Shown: positions 52,148 through 60,694, numbered from the stretch's first letter. The stretch is 64,000 bases of DNA from Gemmobacter nectariphilus DSM 15620 (GCF_000429765.1 NZ_AUCM01000006.1:186001-250000), one strand, 5' to 3'. Notes: a model not told the origin generated them from the letters alone. Program-made: numbers and translations.

Positions 52148-52783
52148 TCAGATCCGGAAGAGCGGCTGCAACAGGCGTGGGATCGCGGCGCGGAACCGCA
52201 GCGGCGCATCGGTGGCCGCAAGGCAGATGCAGGGGGCCTCGGATCCGGCGATGGGCTGATGGTCGATCTCGTCATGCGCGGTTTCGACATCGCCGCGCCC
52301 AAAGCGGCCTTCGCTGTCGGAAAAGCTGCCCTGAAGCACCAAGGTCAGCTCCAGCCCGCCATGGCTGTGTTCGGGCACCGCGCGCCCAGGCGGGATATAC
52401 AGCAGCCGCAGCGATCCTTCGGCATCGGCCGACAGGATCTGCTGGCGAATGCCACCCCCCAACATGCGCCACTTGGGCGGCTGCCCGCCAAGCGCCTGCA
52501 TGACCGGCGCCGGAAAGATGCCCGACCGCTGGATCGGCGGGCGCGGCAAGGGCGCGCGGTCCAGCGCGTCAAGCAGCCGATCCCTGGCCCCTGCACTGAC
52601 AGAAGTGGGCGCAATCCGGTCAAGAAGCGCGCCGCCCAGCATCTCGGCAGCCTCGGCCCGTGCCCGGCAGGTATCGCACAGCGACAGATGCGCCGCGACG
52701 ACAACCGCAAAAGGATGTGACAGGTTGCCGGTGACAAAGGCATCCAGCAGGTCATCGGAGATATGATGGGTAATCGCGGTCAT
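52148..52783 (-). CDS. chrR: ChrR-type zinc anti-sigma factor
   Basis: 211 residues. The N-terminal anti-sigma domain has a zinc site: H6 or H7, H32, C36 and C39 (HLSLCDTC). The C-terminal cupin domain binds a metal through PEHSHGGLELTLVLQG. It holds sigma-E inactive until singlet oxygen triggers release, as shown in Rhodobacter sphaeroides. The start overlaps rpoE by 4 bases. The architecture is complete, so the response should be functional. Confidence 0.93.
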   Translation of the reverse strand: MTAITHHISDDLLDAFVTGNLSHPFAVVVAAHLSLCDTCRARAEAAEMLGGALLDRIAPTSVSAGARDRLLDALDRAPLPRPPIQRSGIFPAPVMQALGGQPPKWRMLGGGIRQQILSADAEGSLRLLYIPPGRAVPEHSHGGLELTLVLQGSFSDSEGRFGRGDVETAHDEIDHQPIAGSEAPCICLAATDAPLRFRAAIPRLLQPLFRI

Positions 52784-53343
52784 GGCTGCCTCAGATAGTT
52801 CAGGTCGCGGCGCAGGCGTTCCAGTCCCAGACGGATGCGCGATTTGATGGTGCCAAGAGGCAGCCCCGTCACCTCGCTGATGCGCGAGTGAGGCAGATCC
52901 TCGAAATAGGCCTGTTCAAGAACACGGGCCTGATCGGGCGACATCCCGTCCAGCGCCTTGCGCAACAGCGCCGCCTCTTGCCCAAGGGCAAGGATCTGGG
53001 CTGCATCCGGTTCGGACCCTTCGGGTTCGGTCAATGCATCGGGTTCGGGCGGTGGCTTGCGGCGCGCCAGATCGATGCGGCGGTTTCGGGCGATGCGGTA
53101 GATCCAGGCGCTGGCCTCGGCCCGGTGGGGGTCGAACTGCGCGGCCTTGTGCCAGACCGTCAGCATGACGTCCTGAACGACATCCTCGGCGCTGCCATCG
53201 CGCAAGCCGCCACGCATGAGCATCGCCTTCAGACGCGGTGCGAAATATTCGAACAGGCGCAAGAACGCGGCACGGTCGCGATGGTCGCGCACAGCCAGAA
53301 GCCAGAGCGTTGGCTGTGTCGGTGTCTCGGTGTCGTCTTGCAA
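52780..53343 (-). CDS. rpoE: RpoE-type ECF sigma factor (singlet-oxygen response)
   Basis: 187-residue group ECF11 sigma factor. Region 2 contains SAEDVVQDVMLTVWHKAAQFDPHRAEASAWIYRIARNRRIDL; region 4 contains LPHSRISEVTGLPLGTIKSRIRLGLERLRRDL. No ATG suits the expected N-terminus. A TTG at 53343 has AAGGAG 9 bases upstream and gives a length like known homologues, so it is taken as start; a GTG six codons upstream is the alternative. It is paired with chrR and diverges from the fatty-acid modification operon it probably activates. Confidence 0.9.
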   Translation of the reverse strand: MQDDTETPTQPTLWLLAVRDHRDRAAFLRLFEYFAPRLKAMLMRGGLRDGSAEDVVQDVMLTVWHKAAQFDPHRAEASAWIYRIARNRRIDLARRKPPPEPDALTEPEGSEPDAAQILALGQEAALLRKALDGMSPDQARVLEQAYFEDLPHSRISEVTGLPLGTIKSRIRLGLERLRRDLNYLRQP

Positions 53344-53454
53344 AACGCCGCTCTCCTTCACGCTTCGACTGGCGTGGCATGCGCGCGCAATAACACCGCG
53401 GTTCGGCGGTGCAATCACATCATGGCTGCTGCGGTCATCTGGCATCATGGACTC

Positions 53455-53482
53455 GATACGGACCGCACGGCAGATCAGATCA
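53455..53482 (-). promoter_or_regulatory. Candidate sigma-E promoter of rpoE-chrR
   Basis: On the minus strand TGATCT (53482-53477) is followed after 18 bases by TATC (53458-53455). It resembles the TGATCC-N18/19-TAAG signature of R. sphaeroides sigma-E but with mismatches. The adjacent TGATCT copy at 53477-53472 complicates the choice. Confidence 0.4.
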
Positions 53483-53530
53483 CCCCGACGCGGGAATTTC
53501 AATTACAGATCAGTTTCCTGACCTTACGAG

Positions 53531-53558
53531 TGATCTGGGGCCCGTGCCGGAACGTAGC
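53531..53558 (+). promoter_or_regulatory. Candidate sigma-E promoter of the FAD-oxidoreductase/methyltransferase operon
   Basis: TGATCT (53531-53536) is followed after 18 bases by TAGC (53555-53558), about 30 bases before the first gene. It has the same hexamer and spacing as the opposing site, but the -10 is weak against TAAG. Confidence 0.35.
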
Positions 53559-53587
53559 CAAACATACCCAGACCCAAGGAGACGACC

Positions 53588-54868
53588 TTGCCCTTTGACC
53601 TGACACGCGGCGCGCCGCAGAAGATCGCGATCATCGGTGGCGGAATTGCCGGGATGTCGGCGGCCTGGCTGTTGTCGCGTCACCACAAGGTCACGCTGTT
53701 CGAGGCCGCGCCCAGACTTGGCGGGCACGCACGGACCGTCATGGCCGGGCGGCGGGGGGATATTGCGGTCGATACCGGGTTCATCGTCTTCAACTATGCC
53801 AATTACCCACACCTGACAGCAATGTTTCGCGATCTGGACGTGCCGGTCCATCGCAGCGACATGAGCTTTGGCGTCTCGCTTGGGAATGGCCGGGTCGAAT
53901 ATGCGCTGCGCTCGGCCGGGGCGCTGTTCGCGCAACGCTCGAACCTGGTGCGTCCGGGGTTCCACCGGATGATCCGAGACATCTTGCGTTTCAACGCCCA
54001 TGGGGCGGCTGCGGCGCAGGGCCGGCCCGAGCTGACCATCGAGGAGCTGCTTGGGGAACTGGGGCTGGGGGCGCGGTTCCGCGATCACTACCTGTATCCG
54101 ATCTGCGGGGCAATCTGGTCCACCCCGGCAAGCCGCATCGCCGACTTTCCCGCCGAGACGCTACTAAGATTCATGGGCAATCATGCGCTGATGTCCAAGG
54201 GCGGTCAGCATCAATGGTGGACGGTCACGGGCGGCAGCGTGACCTATGTGAACCGGCTGACGCAGGCTATGGCTGCGCAGGGCGTCGCCTTGCGGCCGGG
54301 AACGCCCGTGCGGGCCGTCACGCGCGGTGACGCCGGGCCGACGGTTCAGTTTGACGGCACGGCCGAAGGTTTCGATCAGGTGATCTTTGCCTGCCATGCC
54401 GATCAGACCCTGGCCCTGCTGTCCGACCCCTCGGCCGAAGAAACCGCAGCCCTGGGCGCCGTGCGCTTTCAGGACAACCGCGCGGTGCTGCATGCCGATC
54501 CTGTCGTGATGCCGCGCCGGCGCGCCTGCTGGAGTTCCTGGGTCTACCGTGCCGATGATCCGCAGGCCGAACAGGCAGTGGGCGTGACCTACTGGATGAA
54601 CCGCCTGCAATCGCTGCCCGAGGATGACCCGCTGTTCGTCAGCCTCAATCCTGGCGCCGCGATCGACCCGGCGCTGATTTATGACGAAACGACCTTTCGC
54701 CATCCGGTCTTTGATCAGGCCGCCATTGCGGCGCAGGCCAGGCTGAAAGACATGCAGGGCACGCGCCAGACCTGGTTTGCCGGCGCCTGGTTGCGCAACG
54801 GATTCCACGAGGACGGCTTTGCCAGCGCCATGCGCATCGCGCGCCAGCTTCTGCCGGCACGGATCTAG
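53588..54868 (+). CDS. FAD-dependent amine-oxidase-like oxidoreductase
   Basis: 426-residue flavoprotein. FAD-binding motif IIGGGIAGMSAAWLL near residue 14, followed by LFEAAPRLGGHARTV, then an amine-oxidase-type C-terminal (FAGAWLRNGFHEDGFASAM). It starts with TTG at 53588, with AAGGAG exactly 6 bases upstream. The three-gene set (this, DUF1365, methyltransferase) matches the group activated by sigma-E in R. sphaeroides and linked to furan or modified fatty acids. The exact reaction is not shown. Confidence 0.88.
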   Translation: MPFDLTRGAPQKIAIIGGGIAGMSAAWLLSRHHKVTLFEAAPRLGGHARTVMAGRRGDIAVDTGFIVFNYANYPHLTAMFRDLDVPVHRSDMSFGVSLGNGRVEYALRSAGALFAQRSNLVRPGFHRMIRDILRFNAHGAAAAQGRPELTIEELLGELGLGARFRDHYLYPICGAIWSTPASRIADFPAETLLRFMGNHALMSKGGQHQWWTVTGGSVTYVNRLTQAMAAQGVALRPGTPVRAVTRGDAGPTVQFDGTAEGFDQVIFACHADQTLALLSDPSAEETAALGAVRFQDNRAVLHADPVVMPRRRACWSSWVYRADDPQAEQAVGVTYWMNRLQSLPEDDPLFVSLNPGAAIDPALIYDETTFRHPVFDQAAIAAQARLKDMQGTRQTWFAGAWLRNGFHEDGFASAMRIARQLLPARI

Positions 54869-54871
54869 GTG

Positions 54872-55657
54872 ATGACCGGGGGCCTTGGGTCCATTCTGGC
54901 CGACGGGGGCGTGCTGCATCTGCCGTCGGATGTCATGCATGCCCGGCGTGGTGCGGTGCGCCACGCCTTTCGGTATTGGGTCGATTACCTGCTTCTGGCG
55001 CCGGAAACCGTCCGCCCGCGTGGGCTGTTCCGGCTGGGCCGATTTGGTCTGTTCAGCTTTTTGGCTGCCGATCACGGGGGGCCACGCGGGGCGGGCAAGG
55101 GCGCGCCCTGGGCCTGGAAGATCATCGAAAATGCCGGGCTGGTGCGGGACGGGTCGATGACCATGGCCCTGATGACGCAGCCGCGCTTTCTGGGCTACTG
55201 GTTCAATCCGGTCAGCTTCTGGATGGTGCTGCGCGGCGACGACCTGCTTGCCGTGATTGCCGAGGTCAACAACACCTTTGGCCAACGCCATTCCTATCTG
55301 TGCCACCGGCCCGGTTTCGCCCCGATCAGGCCCGAGGATTCGCTGACGGCCGACAAGGTCTTTCATGTCTCGCCGTTTCAGGACGTGGCAGGCAGCTATG
55401 AATTCCGCTTTGCCCTGACCGCAGACAGCATCAACGTGCTGATCCGCCAGACCGACGGCGACGAAGGGCTGATCGCCACCATGCGCGCAAGGCCCGGCCC
55501 GCTGCGTCAGACCGCACTGCTTGCCGCCGCCCTGCGCCGCCCGGGCGGCGCGCTGCGCATTGTTGCCCTGATCTACTGGCAGGCGCTACGCTTGCGTCTG
55601 AAGGGTATCGCCTACCGCCGCCTGCCCCCACCCCCGTCCGAGGAGATCAGCCAATGA
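54872..55657 (+). CDS. DUF1365 domain protein
   Basis: 261-residue protein of the DUF1365 family, usually found with cyclopropane-fatty-acid synthase homologues. Motifs: LMTQPRFLGYWFNPVSFWMVLRGDDLLAVIAEVNNTFGQRHSYL and KVFHVSPFQDVAGSYEFRF. The function is probably in fatty-acid or lipid handling at the membrane. ATG at 54872 (a GTG at 54869 is equally possible); it follows the FAD gene by 0-3 bases and overlaps the methyltransferase gene by 4. Confidence 0.88.
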   Translation: MTGGLGSILADGGVLHLPSDVMHARRGAVRHAFRYWVDYLLLAPETVRPRGLFRLGRFGLFSFLAADHGGPRGAGKGAPWAWKIIENAGLVRDGSMTMALMTQPRFLGYWFNPVSFWMVLRGDDLLAVIAEVNNTFGQRHSYLCHRPGFAPIRPEDSLTADKVFHVSPFQDVAGSYEFRFALTADSINVLIRQTDGDEGLIATMRARPGPLRQTALLAAALRRPGGALRIVALIYWQALRLRLKGIAYRRLPPPPSEEISQ

Positions 55658-56814
55658 GCCTGATGCAGACCCGCTTTCTTTCCTCTCTCGAAGGGATCAA
55701 CCACGGGCGGCTACGGCTGATCACACCCGAAGGACACCGCCACAGCTTTGGCTCGGACGGGCCCGAGGCCGAGATCCAGATCTCTGACTGGGCGCTGCTG
55801 TCGGCGCTGGCACGGCGGGGCGATGTCGGCTTTGGCGAAAGCCACATCGCCGGCCATTGGGACAGCCCGGACCTCGAGGCGCTGCTGACGCTGGCGATCC
55901 GCAACCTTGACCATCTTGGGTCTCAGGGCAGGCAAGGGCTGCTGGCCGGGCTGCGGTTTCGCATGATCGACCGGCTGCGGGCGAACACGCTTGCCGGGTC
56001 ATCGCGCAACATCCGGGCGCATTACGACGTCGGGAACGAGTTCTACCAGCTTTGGCTGGACCCCGGCATGAGCTATTCCTCGGCCCTTTTTGACGGCACC
56101 GACGATCTGGAAACAGCCCAGGCGCGCAAGAACGACCGCATCCTGTCGCGCCTTGCCAGCGGCGAGCGGATTCTGGAAATCGGCTGCGGCTGGGGCGGGT
56201 TTGCCGAACGCGCCGCCGATACGGGGCGCCATGTCACCGGGCTTACGCTGTCGCCCGCGCAAAAGGGCTATGCCGATGCCCGGCTGGACGGGCGGGCCGA
56301 CATCCGGCTGCAAGACTATCGCCACGCCAGCGGGCGGTTTGACAACATCGTCTCGGTCGAAATGATCGAGGCGGTGGGCGAGCGTTATTGGCCGACCTAT
56401 TTCTCGGCGCTCAAGGCCCGTCTGGCCCCCGGCGGGCGCGCGGTCGTGCAGGCGATCACCGTGCCGGATGCGGAATTCTCGGTCTACCGCAAACGGTCCG
56501 ACTTCATCCGCCAGCACATCTTTCCGGGCGGCATGTTGCCCAGCCCCGCGATCCTTGCGCATCAGGGCGCCAAGGCAGGGCTGGAGCTGCGGGGCAGCTT
56601 TTCCTTTGGCAAGGACTATGCCCGGACCTGCCGCATCTGGGCCGCGCGCATGGCTGAAGCCGCGCCGCGTATCCGCAAGTATGGCTATGATGCAGCCTTC
56701 CTGCGCGGCTGGCGCTATTACCTTGAAGGATGTGCCGCGACCTTTGCAACGGGTCGCACCGATGTGGTGCAGGTCGAATACGGCCACGCAGAGGGCGCTG
56801 CACTGGCCGCCTGA
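55654..56814 (+). CDS. Cyclopropane-fatty-acid synthase-family methyltransferase
   Basis: 386-residue SAM-dependent methyltransferase of the CfaS/mycolic-acid family. SAM motif LEIGCGWGGFAERAA, then the family stretch RAHYDVGNEFYQLWLDPGMSYSSALF and SVEMIEAVGERYWPTYF. Related enzymes in R. sphaeroides methylate or dehydrogenate phospholipid acyl chains to make methylated or furan fatty acids that scavenge singlet oxygen. Which activity this copy has cannot be read from sequence. Last gene of the operon. Confidence 0.92.
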   Translation: MSLMQTRFLSSLEGINHGRLRLITPEGHRHSFGSDGPEAEIQISDWALLSALARRGDVGFGESHIAGHWDSPDLEALLTLAIRNLDHLGSQGRQGLLAGLRFRMIDRLRANTLAGSSRNIRAHYDVGNEFYQLWLDPGMSYSSALFDGTDDLETAQARKNDRILSRLASGERILEIGCGWGGFAERAADTGRHVTGLTLSPAQKGYADARLDGRADIRLQDYRHASGRFDNIVSVEMIEAVGERYWPTYFSALKARLAPGGRAVVQAITVPDAEFSVYRKRSDFIRQHIFPGGMLPSPAILAHQGAKAGLELRGSFSFGKDYARTCRIWAARMAEAAPRIRKYGYDAAFLRGWRYYLEGCAATFATGRTDVVQVEYGHAEGAALAA

Positions 56815-56846
56815 GCCCCCAGCCACCGCGATAGCGCGCCAAACGC

Positions 56847-57101
56847 CTAGCGGTGGTGCTGCGCGTCATGCTCGGGGTCTGCCCCGGGCACAGGATCATA
56901 TCCGTGCCCGCCCCAGGGGTGACAGCGGCAGATCCGGTGCGCCGCCAGCCAGCTGCCGCGCAGGGCACCATGGCGCTCCAGCGCCTCAAGCGCATAGGCC
57001 GAGCAGGTAGGCTGATAGCGGCAGCCATGCCCGACCCAGGGGCTGAGCAGCAGCCGATAGGCGCGCACTGGCAGCGCGGCGATATGGGCCAGCGGGGTCA
57101 T
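56847..57101 (-). CDS. yidD: Membrane protein insertion efficiency factor YidD
   Basis: 84 residues; the core [56 protein letters not shown] is the full YidD motif with four conserved cysteines. It overlaps rnpA by 4 bases. The usual chain rpmH-rnpA-yidD is present; yidC is not within the window in this direction. A GTG/ATG choice does not arise; ATG 57101 is used. Confidence 0.95.
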   Translation of the reverse strand: MTPLAHIAALPVRAYRLLLSPWVGHGCRYQPTCSAYALEALERHGALRGSWLAAHRICRCHPWGGHGYDPVPGADPEHDAQHHR

Positions 57102-57436
57102 GCCCCGGCCCCATGAATGCGGCGCAGCGCCTGCGCCAGATCGGCCAGCAGGTCGGCGTAGGGCCGGATCACCGTGGCGCCCGGCCGCGCGACCAGAACA
57201 TAATCCCAGCCCGGCACCCCCTGCCCTGCCAGAACCTCGCGCGCTAAGGCCCGCATCCGGCGCTTGGCCCGGTTGCGCATCACGGCATTGCCGATCTTTC
57301 TCGAGGCGGTAAATCCGACGCGCAGCGCGGGGCTGCCATCGTCACGGGCGCGGGCCTGCAACAGGAAACCTGCGGTGCCCTGCCGGCGGCCCTGCGCAGC
57401 GCGCAGGTAATCGGACCGAAGCTGCAAGGTTTCCAT
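57098..57436 (-). CDS. rnpA: Ribonuclease P protein component
   Basis: 112-residue basic protein that partners RNase P RNA in 5' processing of tRNAs. The hallmark R-N-R motif region [20 protein letters not shown] is intact, with [15 protein letters not shown] before it. The start at 57436 has AGAGGA 6 bases upstream; an ATG two codons earlier directly abuts it. It lies about 100 bases after rpmH. Confidence 0.94.
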   Translation of the reverse strand: METLQLRSDYLRAAQGRRQGTAGFLLQARARDDGSPALRVGFTASRKIGNAVMRNRAKRRMRALAREVLAGQGVPGWDYVLVARPGATVIRPYADLLADLAQALRRIHGAGA

Positions 57437-57460
57437 CTGCATTCCTCTGGCCAACGACAA

Positions 57461-57482
57461 AAGGCGCCGCATGCGGCGCCTT
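57461..57482 (-). terminator. Perfect palindrome between rpmH and rnpA
   Basis: A 22-base perfect palindrome with arms AAGGCGCCGCA and TGCGGCGCCTT, followed by TTTTG on the minus strand. It would form a strong hairpin that partly terminates or stabilises rpmH mRNA, so that L34 is made in excess over RnpA. Confidence 0.7.
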
Positions 57483-57534
57483 GCCTGCCCTTGCGGGCGC
57501 AACATCCGGGTCGGGCCGAAGCCCTAACCGGAAA

Positions 57535-57669
57535 TCAAGCGCACAGGCGCTTGCGGCCCTTGGCGCGGCGGGCTGCCAGCACCAGCTGACCACCTTTGGT
57601 GGCCATGCGGGCGCGGAAACCGTGGCGCCGCTTGCGGACCAGCTTCGAAGGTTGATACGTGCGTTTCAT
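57535..57669 (-). CDS. rpmH: 50S ribosomal protein L34
   Basis: 44-residue protein. It begins [18 protein letters not shown], continues [20 protein letters not shown] and ends RKRLCA, the L34 signature at its usual length. It is encoded on the minus strand, upstream of rnpA and yidD, as in most bacteria. No dnaA or origin motif is seen on its other side. Confidence 0.97.
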   Translation of the reverse strand: MKRTYQPSKLVRKRRHGFRARMATKGGQLVLAARRAKGRKRLCA

Positions 57670-57738
57670 CGCGGCTCTCCGTGTCGATCATGCGGCCCGC
57701 ACCCGATGGATTCGAGAGCCGCCGTCATCAAGGCCCGG

Positions 57739-57767
57739 TCCTTAACTGCGACTCCCCCGCAAGTCAA
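57739..57767 (-). promoter_or_regulatory. Sigma-70 type promoter of rpmH
   Basis: On the minus strand TTGACT (57767-57762) is followed by a 17-base spacer and TAAGGA (57744-57739), giving a start about 60 bases before the rpmH ATG. The -35 is near consensus, the -10 is moderate. Confidence 0.55.
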
Positions 57768-57898
57768 TCACGCTGCTCGCCTTTTTTCGCCGATTCCGCC
57801 ACAAGCCCGTGCTTTCGCTGTTGCAGCGCAGCAGGCTCTGGTAACGTCGGTGCAAATCGCCGTGATCGGCCAACGGCGCGGCACACTGGGGACGGAGG

Positions 57899-59287
57899 AT
57901 GATCCTGAACACCCTGTCGGGGCGGTTTCTTGCGCTGACCGTGGTTTTCGTGGTGTTGGCAGAAGCGCTGATCTTTCTGCCCTATATCGCGAAATTCCGC
58001 GAGGACTGGATGCTTCTGCGGCTGGAAAAGGCCCAGATCGCCGCGCTTGCCCGCCTGACCACCGATGCGGTCATCGACGAGTCGCTGGAGGCCGAGCTTC
58101 TGGCGAATGCAGGCGTGTTCAACGTCGTGCTGCGGCGCGACGAGGTGCGCCAGCTTGTGCTGTCCTCGCCGATTCCCTCACCGATTGTTGCAACCTATGA
58201 CCTGCGGCTTGCGACCGTGTGGGATCTGGTGGGCGATGCGGTGGTCGCCATGTTCGGGACCGGGAACCACGTCATCCGCATCATCGGCACGCCGACGAAC
58301 GATGCCGGATCGCTGATCGAGATCACCACGCAGACCGCGCCCCTGCGCGCGGCGCTGCTGGATTCGGGCCTGCGCATCCTGGCCATGTCGGCACTGGTGT
58401 CGGCCGCCACGGCGGTTCTGCTGTTCATGGCCGTCCAGGTGCTGATGGTGCGCCCCATCGGCCGCGTGATCGCCAGCATGTCCGCCTATGCTGCCGCGCC
58501 CGAAGATGCCCGCAGCGTCATCGTGCCCACCGCCCGCATCCGCGAGCTGCGCGAGGCCGAAGAGGCGTTGCAGACGCTGCAAACCCAGCTGACCGGCGCG
58601 CTGCGGCAAAAGGAACGACTGGCCCAGCTTGGCAGCGCCGTGGCCAAGATCAGCCACGATCTGCGCAATATCCTGACCTCGGCCCAGCTGTTCGCCGACC
58701 GGATGGAAGACAGCGACGATCCCATGGTCGCCCGCGCCGCGCCCAAGCTGATCGGCTCGATCAACCGGGCGATCAACCTGTGCGAAACGACGCTGGCCTT
58801 TGGCAAGGCCGAAGAGCCCCCGCCAAGGCTGGCCCCGCTGCAATTGCGCCCGCTGGTCGAGGAGGTGCTCGAGGCCGAATCGCTGTCGACCGACGGGCCG
58901 GTCACGGCCCTGGTCGATCTGCCGGACGATCTGACCGCCATGGCCGATGGCGAGCAGTTGTATCGTGTCCTGTCCAACCTGATCCGCAATGCCCGGCAGG
59001 CGATCGAGGCCACCGGCAAGCCCGGCGAGATCGAGGTCAGCGGTGGCCAGGACGAGGCCGGCATCTGGCTGCGCATCGGCGATACCGGCCCCGGCCTGCC
59101 GCAAAAGGCGCGCGAGAACCTGTTCTCGGCCTTTCAGGGCGGGGCACGCAAGGGCGGCACCGGACTTGGCCTTGCCATCGCGGCCGAGCTGGTGCGCGGC
59201 CATGGCGGACGGCTGGAGCTGCTGCGCAGCGATGCCGAGGGCACCGAATTCCTGCTGACCTTGCCCGCGCCGAACGAATTGCACTGA
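57899..59287 (+). CDS. Sensor histidine kinase (orphan)
   Basis: 462-residue membrane kinase with two helices (about residues 10-28 and 158-180) around a periplasmic domain. The cytoplasmic HAMP-like linker is followed by a HisKA domain with H253 in AKISHDLRNIL. An intact ATPase domain follows (NLIRNARQAIEA, GDTGPGLPQ, GGTGLGLAIA). No response regulator gene is next to it. GGAGG abuts the ATG at 57899, unusually close. Signal unknown. Confidence 0.9.
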   Translation: MILNTLSGRFLALTVVFVVLAEALIFLPYIAKFREDWMLLRLEKAQIAALARLTTDAVIDESLEAELLANAGVFNVVLRRDEVRQLVLSSPIPSPIVATYDLRLATVWDLVGDAVVAMFGTGNHVIRIIGTPTNDAGSLIEITTQTAPLRAALLDSGLRILAMSALVSAATAVLLFMAVQVLMVRPIGRVIASMSAYAAAPEDARSVIVPTARIRELREAEEALQTLQTQLTGALRQKERLAQLGSAVAKISHDLRNILTSAQLFADRMEDSDDPMVARAAPKLIGSINRAINLCETTLAFGKAEEPPPRLAPLQLRPLVEEVLEAESLSTDGPVTALVDLPDDLTAMADGEQLYRVLSNLIRNARQAIEATGKPGEIEVSGGQDEAGIWLRIGDTGPGLPQKARENLFSAFQGGARKGGTGLGLAIAAELVRGHGGRLELLRSDAEGTEFLLTLPAPNELH

Positions 59288-59313
59288 CTGTCGCATTCCC
59301 GTCGTTTTCGCCC

Positions 59314-59342
59314 TTGCAAACCCCCGGAACCACCGCTAGAAG
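59314..59342 (+). promoter_or_regulatory. Promoter of tRNA-Arg
   Basis: TTGCAA (59314-59319), 17-base spacer, TAGAAG (59337-59342), 10 bases before the mature 5' end of the tRNA. Spacing is ideal and both boxes are moderate matches to sigma-70. Confidence 0.55.
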
Positions 59343-59352
59343 CCACCCCAAC

Positions 59353-59429
59353 GCGCCCGTAGCTCAGCTGGATAGAGCATCAGACTACGAATCTGAGGGT
59401 CGGACGTTCGAATCGTTCCGGGCGCGCCA
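59353..59429 (+). tRNA. tRNA-Arg (anticodon ACG)
   Basis: A 77-base cloverleaf. The acceptor stem is GCGCCCG (59353-59359) with CGGGCGC (59419-59425). The D arm includes AGCTCAGCTGGATAGAGC. The anticodon arm TCAGA-CTACGAA-TCTGA has ACG at 59387-59389. The T arm is CGGAC/GTTCGAATC/GTTCCG-like, and CCA is encoded at 59427-59429. ACG would be read as inosine-containing ICG for CGN codons. Confidence 0.97.
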
Positions 59430-59539
59430 TTCAACTCCTGAACATCGGTAGAGTTTGTCTGGCCTTGGCTAGGCCATTGTCTTGGCTGCCATTCAGGCTG
59501 CGGCAAAGGCGGGTGGCCCTTTGGGGGCCGATCAGCCCC

Positions 59540-60694
59540 CTACCAGACCTTGCCGCGCGCGCTGACTGGCCAGACGTCCTCGACGCGGCCGTTGCGGATG
59601 CAGACATACCAGTCGTGCAGGTTACAGGTCGGGTCGCAATGGCCGGGCACAAGGCGCAGGCGGTCGTTGATCTTCAGCCGGTTCTCGGGGTCGGCCAGCG
59701 TGCAATGTTCATCGCTCAGGCCGGTAATGGTGACGCCGTCCAGCCCATGCACCAGCGGCAGGCCGCTTTCGGCCGACATGGCCTTGAGCCCCGCATCGCC
59801 GACGGCGCGGCCGGGCAGGGGGTGGCTGATGACGCTGGTCAGCACGAACAGTGCGTTTTCCCACTCCGACTCGTCGATCCGCCGGCCTTCGGCATCGCGG
59901 ATCCGGCCATAATCGGCGTCCATGAAGGCGTAGGAGCCGCATTGCAGTTCATTGTAAAGGCCCGAAGCGGCCTCGAGCCGATAGGACCCGGTGCCCGCGC
60001 CTGACACCAGCTTTGGCGGCAGCCCCGCGGCCGCAAGCGCGTCGACCACCTGACGGACCAGCGCAAAGGCGCGGTCCGCGGCGGCCTGACGTTCGGCATG
60101 GGTTTCCAGATGCTGCATGGCGCCCTGATAGGCCTGCACCCCCGCAAAACGCAGCCCGGGCGCCGCGTCGATTGCCTGCGCCAGCGCCACGGCCGCGTTC
60201 GGGCCAGAAACGCCGCAGCGGCCGGCACCGCAATCAAACTCGACAAAGCAGTCCAGGGCAGTGCCATGGCGCTGCGCAGCAGCCGACAGGGCGGCAACAT
60301 TCGCCAGATCGTCGACACAGACCGTAACCTCGGTGCCAAGGGCGGGCAGCCTGGCAAGCCGGTCGATCTTGGCCGGATCCGTCACCTGGTTGGACAGCAG
60401 AATGTCCCGCACCCCCGCGCGGGCGAACACCTCGGCCTCGGAGACCTTCTGGCAGCACACGCCCGCAGCCCCGCCCAGATCCTGTTGCAGCGCCAGCACG
60501 TCCACCGACTTGTGCATCTTGCCATGCGCGCGGTGCCGCATCCCGTGGGCGCGGGCAAAGTCGCCCAGCTTGCGGATGTTGCGCTCCAGCGCGTCCATGT
60601 CGAGGATCAGGCAGGGTGTCTGAATCTGCGCCTCGGTCATGCCGGGCAGGGCGGGAATGTCGAAACCGACTTCGAGTCCGTCGAACGCGCGCAT
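59540..60694 (-). CDS. 3-hydroxy-D-aspartate aldolase-like enzyme (BhcC/DTA family)
   Basis: 384-residue fold-type III PLP enzyme with N-terminal alanine-racemase-like barrel. Strong similarity by eye to Paracoccus D-threo-3-hydroxyaspartate aldolase/BhcC: IQTPCLILDMDALERNIRKLGDFA, HGKMHKSVDVLALQ (PLP lysine), VGVCCQKVSEAE-type motif, YNELQCGSYAFMDADYGRI, and the metal-binding C-terminus LVPGHCDPTCNLHDWY. It should cleave 3-hydroxyaspartate to glycine and glyoxylate, or D-threonine-type substrates. ATG 60694 has GGAG 6 bases upstream. The bhcA, bhcB and bhcD genes are absent nearby. Confidence 0.85.
   Translation of the reverse strand: MRAFDGLEVGFDIPALPGMTEAQIQTPCLILDMDALERNIRKLGDFARAHGMRHRAHGKMHKSVDVLALQQDLGGAAGVCCQKVSEAEVFARAGVRDILLSNQVTDPAKIDRLARLPALGTEVTVCVDDLANVAALSAAAQRHGTALDCFVEFDCGAGRCGVSGPNAAVALAQAIDAAPGLRFAGVQAYQGAMQHLETHAERQAAADRAFALVRQVVDALAAAGLPPKLVSGAGTGSYRLEAASGLYNELQCGSYAFMDADYGRIRDAEGRRIDESEWENALFVLTSVISHPLPGRAVGDAGLKAMSAESGLPLVHGLDGVTITGLSDEHCTLADPENRLKINDRLRLVPGHCDPTCNLHDWYVCIRNGRVEDVWPVSARGKVW

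Noticed and set aside
57670-57898. Replication origin near rpmH
   Set aside because: No DnaA boxes, dnaA or AT-rich unwinding region seen; rpmH-rnpA placement alone is not enough.
59353-59429. tRNA-Arg as an integration site of a mobile element
   Set aside because: No integrase, no repeat of the tRNA 3' end and ordinary base composition downstream.
59523-59540. Terminator hairpin GGGGGC/GCCCCC near the aldolase stop
   Set aside because: Stem is short (6 pairs), overlaps the stop codon and has no T run.
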